Shown: piece by piece, positions 46,144 through 64,000 of the stretch
Layout: each line of letters starts with the position of its first letter
Position numbering within the stretch: the stretch's first letter is position 1
DNA from: Pogonophryne albipinna
Lineage: Eukaryota; Chordata; Actinopteri; Perciformes; Artedidraconidae
DNA length: 64,000 nt
Reading direction: 5' to 3'
Assembly: GCA_028583405.1 (NCBI GenBank)
Contig: CM053260.1
Span: 14,468,660-14,532,659 of the forward strand
The notes under the pieces: model-generated
What the model was told of the DNA's origin: nothing
The model's database searches: none
The model's input: the letters and a program-made list of their open reading frames with translations, nothing else
Position numbers and translations under genes: made by a program

Positions 46144-47698
46144 AGTGATGGGCATTTAGATTCCTTTCGGGGACACGAATCTTTTGATTCAGTTCACTTT
46201 AAAGATTCGTACACTGATTCGTTCACCGGTTCGCGAACGACTTCTGGTGATTTGCACGTTCGCGAACGATTCGTCTTTGTACTTAATTCGTTCAGTGAGT
46301 CTTCACTCTTGCCGAAGTCCGTACAAGAAGTTTGCTGGCGTAAAATGTATGATATTAAAACACATTTTACACCTCACCTTGTTGCCCCATAAATTATGCT
46401 CTGGGAATAGGCTACATATTATTTAAGAAATATAATTGGCCATTGTTAAATCTCATAAATGTGTGCCTGACTATACGATGTATTACAGCAGGCTAGCACG
46501 TTATACTTTCAAACCCATGCACGTACTATGTGGCCTAACTTAAATCCCAAAGCATTAAACTCCATTTGGCCGAGTTCAAAGTGAATACAAAAATATATCC
46601 TCTACATCAGTGACGATTTATTCATATTCTATGTACCCATCTGTGTTTACCTTTAGCTAGCGGCTAAGCTAGTGGGACGCTACGGAGCCCAACTATCCGC
46701 CCTCTGAAGCTTTTAGGGCCGACAGGGGGAGGAGAATGTCCCGCTAACGCTGTGTGTGTGTGTGTTTCACATTAGCGGGACGCTATGGAGCTCAGGTATC
46801 CGCCCTCTGAAGCTTTTAGGGCCGACAGGGGGAGGAGAATACAACACTGTGTGTATTTATCGCTAAGCTAGCAGCTAAGCTAGCTGGACGCTACGGAGCC
46901 CAGCTATCCGCCCTCTGAAGCTTTTAGGGCCGTCAGGGGGAGGAGAATGTCCCGCTAATGCTGTGTGTGTGTGTGTGTGTTTCACATTAGCGGGACGCTA
47001 TGGAGCTCAGGTATCCGCCCTCTGAAGCTTTTAGGGCCGACAGGGGGAGGAGAATACAACGCTGTGTGTATTTATCGCTAAGCTAGCGGCTAAGCTAACT
47101 GGACGCTACGGTTCAGGTATCCGTCCTCTGAGGCATTTATGGCGGACAGGTTGAGGAGGATGTCCCGCTCCTGTGTGTGTGTAACGGAGCTCAGATGAGA
47201 GGGCTCTGATTACAGTTTTAATCCTCTGTCAAACTGCATGTTTTCTGCTATATTTGATGAGAGATGAAATGATTTTCTGCCGCAGGAGTTTGACAGAGAA
47301 TAACTGAAAGTACACAGTAAAATAACTTCATAGAAGCCTACTTGTGGTAGACATCCAACTAGGCTACTGAGTCCAACAGTAAAGTACTTCATTGTATTTG
47401 TGGTAGTTGTCTAACTGAGTCCAACTCTGTGTAGACGGAACATCCAGTATTTCGGAGGGGCCCTAACGGGACCCTCCTCTTGAAAGAAAGGGATATAAGA
47501 TAAAAGAACTGTAGGAAACAGTTCTGAACTGTTTCCGCCAGTTCTTTAAGTTCGTCGTTCGCGAACAGCTTCTCTTTAGCTTTTGGCGGAAGGCGGCGAC
47601 TCAAACAAACAAATCGTTTTGTGGGAGGAATCAGTTCATCTCGTTCACTTCAAAGATTCGTTCAAAAAGAACGAATCGTTCGCGAACGACCCATCACT
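46144..47698. mobile_element. Non-autonomous element with AGTGATGGG ends and AATT duplication
   Basis: The ends AGTGATGGGCATTTAG and, inverted, AGTGATGGGTCGTTCGCGAACG are flanked by AATT (46140-46143 and 47699-47702). Subterminal GTTCGCGAACGA palindromes occur several times near both ends. A four-base duplication does not fit hAT, so the superfamily is open. The interior holds the alternating tandem array (46670-47200) and a partial copy of the 175-bp repeat of 14285-14970 (47285-47430). No coding frame. Confidence 0.75.
46670..47200 (+). repeat. Alternating two-type tandem array, unit about 107 bp, five copies
   Basis: Units start with GACGCTAYGG at 46676, 46779, 46887, 46994 and 47102. Types alternate. 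Type A has GGAGCCCARCTATCCG and ends in a GT run with CACATTAGCGG. Type B has GGAGCTCAGGTATCCG and ends TACAACRCTGTGTGTATTTATCGCTAAGCTAGC. The shared core is CCGCCCTCTGAAGCTTTTAGGGCCGWCAGGGGGAGGAGAAT. The fifth copy is diverged. This is a higher-order repeat of about 211 bp (A plus B), repeated about 2.5 times. Confidence 0.88.
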
Positions 47699-47881
47699 AA
47701 TTGACAGACTGGTGGGAAGATGACCTGAGCCAAGGGATGACTTTACTTTGTAGATACTCCACAATCTGATATGTCGATCGATGACAAACTCCAGGATTCC
47801 TATTTCCTTGTTAAGATAAATTTCTTAGTACGTGGGTTGTATGTTGATTTTGAATGTTTGTATGTAAAACCTGACACTTAC

Positions 47882-48098
47882 CTGACGTGAAATGATCCCC
47901 ACAAACGCGAGTATAGTTGTGGTTGGTGAGATCCTCCCGTCCGATCCTATTGAGCCATGTTTCCCGTCGACGCTTTGAAAGTGCATGTGTTGCTTCACCC
48001 TGATGTGTTATAACCGCCGGCAGCCTGTAAAAGGACTTCGGCCCCCTGTTTCGATCACCTCTGTTACCGCAGCCAACAATAGCACAGAAGTTCACCAT
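47882..48098 (-). pseudogene. THAP domain exon
   Basis: The minus-strand ATG at 48098 opens a THAP C2CH zinc finger: NFCAIVGCGNRG (C-x4-C), KSFYRLPAV (the F-x-x-P region), RRETWLNRIGRED (conserved Trp), then TRVCGDHFTSG (C-x2-H and the F). It ends at a strong donor, GTAAGTGTC, at 47881-47876. All zinc ligands and the Trp are present, so the domain itself looks intact. The following exons were not found. It could still encode a DNA-binding peptide, but its place inside a decayed transposon makes a dead remnant more likely. Confidence 0.75.
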
Positions 48099-48250
48099 TA
48101 TATGTCCGATAAAAAACAGGTATGAGTATTACGGTGTCTTTTTTGGTACTCCAGTATGGCCGCTGGGCTGACGTCGCGTCACCCGTGACGTCATATGCAA
48201 AGCCTCTATAGAAAACTGTAGTTTCCATAGTTTCCCCACAGCAGCAGACG

Positions 48251-48826
48251 CACATTCATGACGTCCGCTGGCGCATCATAAACACGTCGGATAGTGAAAG
48301 TGCATTCGGATTCTCTACGTACCGCAGTCTCTTCTCCTAAGTCCTTTTGAATTCTCCTATCCACTATCCCTTAACCCCGTGACGTTTCACTCAGAGGTCA
48401 AGGAATAGGAGATAGGGTTAGAATTTAGGAGGTGATTTTTGGATTATCGGAACGCAACCCTCATTTCTATGAAGCGTGAAGGAAGTACTGACTCTTACCA
48501 GAAGACGTCACAGATGACCCATCGCAGATGACCCGACTTTCCGACACCCGCGGCTGATATTAGCGCCACCTCGATTTACGACTTTGTTGTTATCTCCTGT
48601 GTTTTGGACTATATAAGCCTGATGTTTTTTGCTGTTTCTTGGAGCAACATACCCCATGTGTGTGAGTTAAACCTTATCCTTTGTATGTGATTTAACTCTG
48701 CTCCTTCTTGCAAGAATAAATTAGTTACCTGATCATTGATTCTCAACCTGGTGTCGAGTGATATTTTTCTAACAGTTATCATTATTTATCTTTGTTGGAT
48801 TGCAAAAAAAAAGAAAATCAGCTAAG
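48251..48826. other. No gene recognised
   Basis: The segment 48296-48500 has words typical of repeat DNA but no defined element. A TATA-like TATATAAG at 48610 and AATAAA at 48715 could belong to a degraded LTR; no paired ends were seen. Confidence 0.35.
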
Positions 48827-49114
48827 GTCTAAGCCAGGGGTGCCCAACCAGTCGATCGCGATCGGGGAGATTCCCAGTCGATCGCGAGATGTGTCTAAAA
48901 ATAGAACAACAATATTCTGTTTTATCGTTAATGTCCTATAACATAATTTTCCTGTGCCAGAATAATGCACTTGAACGCATCAAAGCTTTGTGATTGGCCG
49001 GCGTGACCCCATGTGTCGGGGCGTGGCTGGTGGGCAGTGGGCACTATTTCGCTGACATTGTCCGTGTCAACACTCAACAGGAGTGACAGTCCGCACACAC
49101 ACAAGACCGCAATT

Positions 49115-49430
49115 ATGGCAGAAGCAAAAAAGCCCAAAATATATAATTTTCACTCCGAGTGGGAGGATGATTATTTCTGTATCTATTCCAATTCAAAGTC
49201 CATCTGTCTCATCTGCAATGCGAGCGTGGCTTTATCGAAGAAGGGTAATTTAGGAGCGGCATTTCAAAACAGTGCACAAACGCTACGAGACGGAATTCTC
49301 TCCTAATTCTGCCCTACGCTCCCAAAAGGGGAGGGGCCTGAAAGGACAGCTAAATGCACAGCAGTCCATTTCCAACAGGCCCAACAACAAGAGCAAGGCT
49401 GCTACCATAATACTATACATACAAACTGAA
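49115..49430 (+). pseudogene. Charlie-like hAT transposase, N-terminal BED-finger segment, frameshifted
   Basis: From the ATG at 49115 the frame reads FHSEWEDDYFCIYSNSKSIC followed by LICNASVALSKKGNL, the BED-type zinc finger (W-x-D-x-YF, C-x2-C) of Charlie/ZBED/GTF2IRD2-like hAT transposases. The His half continues one frame over, HKRYETEF (from about 49272), so there is an indel near 49262. The downstream dimerisation and RNase H-like domains are not recognisable. It lies at the expected place just inside the left end of hAT element 7. Confidence 0.75.
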
Positions 49431-51149
49431 TACGTATTTATTTTGTTTCTCTTCTTACAGGTGGGGCTGAAAGACTCGACCCCCGTTGAGCTGGAGCATC
49501 ATGGCTGCAGGTGTGACATGTGTTACTCTCCTGCTCCAGTCACATGACTCCCAGTGGGTCCCCAGCACTCAGCTGTACAGAGCAGAGCAGCAGTGGTACA
49601 AACCAAGAACTATGGCAAGTCTGAGAATAATGTCATTGTAATTCAAATACTAAAACTACACACTCATCATGTCTCATACTCATCATCTCATCATTTCTAT
49701 ATCTTGCTTCCACAGTGTGTAAAACCAGGGCCGGTAGGGAACATGGCTGGGATGTCCGCAATCCAAAGCAGAGAACAATGTCAGAGAGAGTAAAGTGAGA
49801 GATTAGTAGTTATGTGAAAGTAAGCTATGCACACAGAATAGTTTATGTGTTGATGTCTCTGAGAGCTACTGAATCTGTCTGCCCTCAAAGTGCCAGGGAT
49901 CTACAAGGACTTCATCGCTGCTTCTGCACCATAGGTATCCCTGTGAGGTGCCACTAGTGGACTCTGCTCTCGGTAAAGTTCAAGCTGGCAGTCCCTTGTC
50001 ATATGAACATCACCATGACAGCTAGAAGTCACACCGCTGCCCACCGCATGCTCCACCACGGCCAAATCTGCCACTGTCTGGCTACAGACTACAACCTGCA
50101 TGCGTCTTTTGTTGTTGTGAACATCAACAGCTGCCCTTAAGGGGATAGTTCTGGTCTTTTGAAGTGGGGTAGTATGTGGTGTATATATCCATATTCAGTG
50201 TACTACCTACAGTAATCGTGTGGAGAAACATACAGGAGCCCCGGCACAACAGAGCCATGTGCTGCTGAGGACGTGGGCAAAAGCAACATTTATTTTATCC
50301 ACCCAAAAAGGCTATATCAGTTTAAGTGTACATTATTTAATGCTAAAAATAGCGATTTTTTTTTCAGGTGGGCCTTCATTTTTGGGTGGATAAAATAGGT
50401 TTTGCTGCTGTGTTTTTAGAAAAATGTGATTATTTGTGGCCTATTACAGCTTTGTGCAATTACCAAGACACAAACTGGTACTTTTGGCACAATTATTAAA
50501 CTCAAGATGCCTTTCATCTATTGAACAGATATGCTAAATCATAAGCACATCGTCTGCTTTACACTAAGTTTGATATTCCAAAATACACTTTTTGCAAATA
50601 ACTACTCACTTATTTAGCCTACATTAGATACGTTATTCAAAACCGACAGCCTGTGTGTTGTTTGCAAAACACTGCCACTGAAATACCACACAATTATCAA
50701 GCCCCTGCACTCAGAATGCACATGTTAAAAGCCATGTAACCAATTAGATCACTGAGAAACCTGAGCTTGAACACTTTGTTTTGCACAACAATGAGGAATA
50801 GAGGAAGAGGTAAATTTGCAATATACTGTATTTTGTCTTCAGTATACAGTAACTATGTTCATGTCATCTTCACTCTCAGTAAAGTCATTGTGTCTGATAC
50901 TGTTATGAGTATTGAGAATAAACCTATTTGTGTGTTTCCACATTGCATGTGTTCATTCATAGTCCATATTTACAGCGTGCTACAAATGAAAATGCCTAAC
51001 ACTTTGACTTGAATGTCTTGTTTATTAATCAACTAATGGACAGTGTTTTAATTCAGTTCATGTAAGCCTTACACACACTATTTTGAGCGTCTAGTGATTA
51101 TGGCCTGCATGTCTTTCTGTTCTAACTCAGCTGTCAGCTTCTTAACAGT

Positions 51150-51437
51150 TTAGACAAACATCACATTCATAATGTAGACTAGTTGGACAAAATAATGTAT
51201 GATATATTGTTCTCCCGCTTGCTGCTGGGTGCAGGTGAAAGTAGGATGACAGTTCTGTTCACATCGCTGACATTTGTCACAGGTAAATCTTGCAGGTTTG
51301 CAACAAACATGACGTTGTTCAATGGTTGTCACACAGCAGCGACAAGCTGGACACTGGATTTGCCGACACAGAACAAACCGAAAGTCGTACAAACCGGAAG
51401 TCAGCGAAATAAAGTTGTGCACAGAGCTTGCATACAA
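51150..51437 (-). other. Cysteine-rich open frame, unidentified
   Basis: The minus-strand frame contains QCPACRCC, HVCCKPARFTCDKCQRC and EQNCHPTFTC: thirteen cysteines within about 46 residues, including several C-x2-C pairs. The density suggests a zinc-binding exon. An acceptor or donor framing it was not established, and it lies inside hAT element 7. Could be a transposon or captured host exon, or chance. Confidence 0.25.
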
Positions 51438-51669
51438 GTATTAATCTCTATAAACGCATATCTGCATGTGAATGCAGAAATAAACGTATCCTCGTCAGCA
51501 TGGGTGCCGGAAGCAGGGGGGCCAAGGGTCGTCAGACTCCTGGGTATTTTACAGCATTGCCATTATATTCTCGTGTCTTTTATTTTGAAATATGTTCTTT
51601 AACTTCCGGTCCACCGGACTGCTTTTCTTCATTCTTCAAAACAAAACGGAATTTGAATGAAATTGTTAT

Positions 51670-52018
51670 CAAAAACCAAAACCGGACAGTTTTTTTAATT
51701 AGGTCTTCTTGTTATCCGTTTTTTTATTCATAAAACGGCTTTGGTTTCCCGTTTTTTTGTTTTTGATTTAAAACTAAAAAAGGCTGGTATTTTCGTTTTT
51801 TGGTTCAAAGGAAAAATCAAACTAACAAAACGTACACGGACCTTTTTTTAATTAGGTTTTCTCGTTTTCCGTCTTTTGATTCAGACAATAACAACGGGAA
51901 AAAGGCTTTGGTTTTCCGTTTATTCGTTTTAAATCAAAAACGGAAAAAGGCTGGTATTTCCGTTTTTTGGCTTTTGGTTTAAACGAAAAATCAAACTGAC
52001 AAAAAGTACACGGACCCT
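51670..52018 (+). repeat. Two tandem copies of a T-rich CCGTTTTTT block, about 155-170 bp
   Basis: TTTTTTAATTAGGTYTTCTYGTTWTCCG occurs at about 51690 and 51844. AAATCAAACTRACAAAAMGTACACGGACC occurs at about 51815 and 51986. GGCTGGTATTTYCGTTTTTTGG also occurs twice. Confidence 0.8.
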
Positions 52019-53335
52019 TAAGGTAGTCATCTTTCTCACATGCAACAGCAAATGACTTTCTTTTACCTCTCACAAATACCGCGTATATAACGCAAATACC
52101 TCGGACTTAGTGATGTGTTAAGACATATGACAAAACATGACATAAAACAAGCATACAGCACTGTTTAGAATCCATTTGGTCTGGTTTAGCGTAACCATGT
52201 AGGCGGCCATCTTTCACTTCTGTTGACAATATGCAGCTACCCAATTGGTGTAGCACGATCACGTGACGAACCGTGGCACTACTTTTGACCAAGATATTAT
52301 TACGCTTTGAAGGGACTAGTTCAGCCAATAATTACGTGCCTAGAAGAATTGACAGGAATTTTAGCGACGAACTTTTTTTTGGTGGATAAGCATGACTCGT
52401 TCTTTTTTATGAACTAAAGATTGTGTAGTTCCACTTCTGTGGAGCGGGATGAAACGATAATAGGGTTCACCTTATGGCCTAATAGCATCTTATCGTGTCA
52501 GTCACGTTCTTGCGAAACACATGAAGTCTTTCATAGACGGCGAAGTTGTGAAAGCAGCTTTCCTGGAGGCGCTTTTTGGGGACAGTAAAAATAACAGTAG
52601 CATTTCAACAGGTTTTAGATATAATAAAAACTCAAGTTAGATACCGTTATTAATCAGCTGTAAGTTTTAGTTTGTTTGAACTTATTCATTATAATTATTG
52701 TACAACATGGTATAAGAATGCAAACTTAAATTGATTATAGTCTATTATCAATTCAGGTTAAGAAACTAGTGTTGCTTGCATCCTATTTTAAAGGCATTTC
52801 TTTTTATACTCTACTAAAATGCAACAAAAAAGGGTTTGATTCTATTAATTTTGTCTTTTTTATTGCACCTTGGCAGCAGATTCCTGTGTAGCTTCAGATC
52901 TGAGTTGTCTTATTAGTAAGCCTAATTTATACTTTTGTAGCAACACTATTTGTGTATAATGGCAAAGAAAGTGTTCAGAGTCTTTTCTTTTTCCCTGTGT
53001 CATATGTGCCAGCACTGTTCAATGTTTCTTGAAAACATTACCCACTGAAGTATGTGACGTGTGAATAAACTCCAACTCTGTATCAACAACACTGTTGTGT
53101 AACTTCAGTTAAATACTTGTATGTGTGTAGATTAGAAAGAGGTAAGATAAAGGATCTGCAGTATTTTATGAAGTATTAATCGTACAAAGGTCAGTTTTAT
53201 ACAAGTAGAAGTATGTATTTACCTGGTAGGCTGTCAGTAACTACGCCTCTCTATTTGGACTGGTAGATCGCGGCAGACTGGCAACTTTAAAAGTAGCTCT
53301 CGGTTCAAAAAAGGTTGGACACCCCTGGTCTAAGC

Positions 53336-53719
53336 CCTCCAAAGCTTTGAAATAAAATATGTTGAATCTAAAAAGAAAATGAGGTCTCCGTTGTGCACTT
53401 TATATATACAGTCTATGGTTGTGCACCATCTGATGCTGCAGGGATTTCATGATCTGAATGAGCTTTTAATATCTGGCTACAATAATATTATCTCTCACAT
53501 GAAGTCACGATAAGAGCACACTGATTTCTGACTTTCCTGTTTAGCAGGTTCTAACCTGCTGGTAAACGCATGCGTGCGTAGACGCCGATCATGTATAAAT
53601 GCTCCGATCCTACAGCACCACGGCGCCACGCCCATTTTAATAACCATAGACTGTGTGAACTTTGGCCGCGGAACTCTTTTAAAGATGTGCATTTGCAGAG
53701 GTTTGTGGCTCGTAGCAAC
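53336..53719. other. 5' flank of the akr7a-like gene
   Basis: Contains a 19-bp repeat-end remnant between two GTTGTGCAC copies (53390-53426). The frame of exon 1 is open upstream to an ATG at 53591, giving a possible 43-residue longer N-terminus. No clear TATA box was seen. Confidence 0.4.

Positions 53720-64000
<10,281 letters not shown>

Larger units (their letters stand above)
46016..47765 (+). pseudogene. YqaJ-type transposon protein start, split by an insertion
   Basis: The frame begins MAKMKGYYESLNLEDKTVYR, then CASIGSVDPYLIPGL and, after the inserted element at 46144-47698, LTDWWEDDLSQ before a stop at 47763. The I-G-x-V-D-P-Y motif and the Trp-rich stretch resemble the N-terminus of YqaJ-recombinase proteins in fish ISL2EU-like transposons. 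Removing the insertion and one AATT copy restores the frame between Lys and Leu. The nuclease domain is absent. Recognition is from remembered motif patterns, so the call is moderate. Confidence 0.45.
45900..48250. mobile_element. ISL2EU-like DNA transposon remnant with convergent YqaJ-like and THAP ORFs
   Basis: Imperfect inverted ends are visible: CTATAGAGGCTTCCTAATGACGTCACGGG (about 45941) against the complement of CCGTGACGTCATATGCAAAGCCTCTATAG (about 48182-48210), with TTGGAGTACC (45980) also mirrored (48150). Inside are a plus-strand start resembling YqaJ-type transposon proteins (46016) and a minus-strand THAP exon (47882-48098), facing each other. THAP plus YqaJ proteins are known together in ISL2EU elements. 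Most of the coding region is gone and a 1555-bp element sits in the YqaJ-like frame. Family assignment is by inference. Confidence 0.5.
48835..53327 (+). mobile_element. hAT element 7 (Charlie-like), 4.5 kb with transposase remnant
   Basis: Ends CAGGGGTGCCCAACC and, inverted, CAGGGGTGTCCAACC are flanked by the 8-bp duplication GTCTAAGC (48827-48834 and 53328-53335). The subterminal TCGATCGCGATC (left) and GTAGATCGCGG (right) are typical of this group. A BED-finger transposase start lies at 49115-49430. The right-hand interior includes a duplicated CGTTTT-rich block (51670-52015), a Cys-rich minus frame (51150-51437) and a possible further hAT end near 51499. The catalytic core was not found. 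Confidence 0.88.

Overview
The window looks like nuclear DNA of a ray-finned fish. It holds two split vertebrate genes with ordinary GT-AG introns, separated by about 40 kb of transposons of types common in teleosts: hAT, piggyBac-type MITEs, DIRS, L2, Rex3-like and CR1/L2-type LINEs, THAP-bearing DNA elements and an LTR element. No database search was possible; family names rest on motifs, termini and target-site duplications read from the sequence.

Positions 1-12,650 are the low-repeat 5' part of a megf6-like gene on the minus strand. Four exons are supported (10498-10546, 8860-8994, 7852-7961, 1158-1262). They encode a linker, an EMI domain split over two exons, and the first EGF repeat. 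The signal-peptide exon was not found and the gene runs off the left edge.

Positions 12,650-53,340 are a transposon cluster. Seven hAT-type elements keep both ends and perfect 8-bp target duplications: 17034-21581, 21774-25373, 22026-23202, 23655-24085, 38983-40221, 41524-42732 and 48835-53327. Several are nested. A DIRS element that has lost its reverse transcriptase sits inside the first. The second contains another hAT, a tRNA-like SINE and an L2 LINE that is itself split by a hAT MITE. Two large inverted-repeat elements lie at about 25393-31215 and 31470-35300. A THAP plus YqaJ-like transposon remnant lies at about 45900-48250, and a related fragment near 13640-13830.

Positions 53,720-64,000 are a plus-strand akr7a-like gene (aflatoxin aldehyde reductase family) with exons 1-6 and most of exon 7. 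All exon phases join correctly and the catalytic tetrad is present. Intron 4 is expanded to 8 kb by a young LTR element in antisense orientation (55444-63230). It has nearly identical LTRs, a 4-bp duplication, a primer-binding-site candidate and a polypurine tract, but no recognisable gag or pol. A solo LTR of the same family lies at 29377-30285.

Nothing here is a convincing new gene system. The most interesting items are the layered transposon record, the non-coding LTR element inside akr7a, mirrored THAP starts in a large inverted repeat, and an alternating two-type tandem array.
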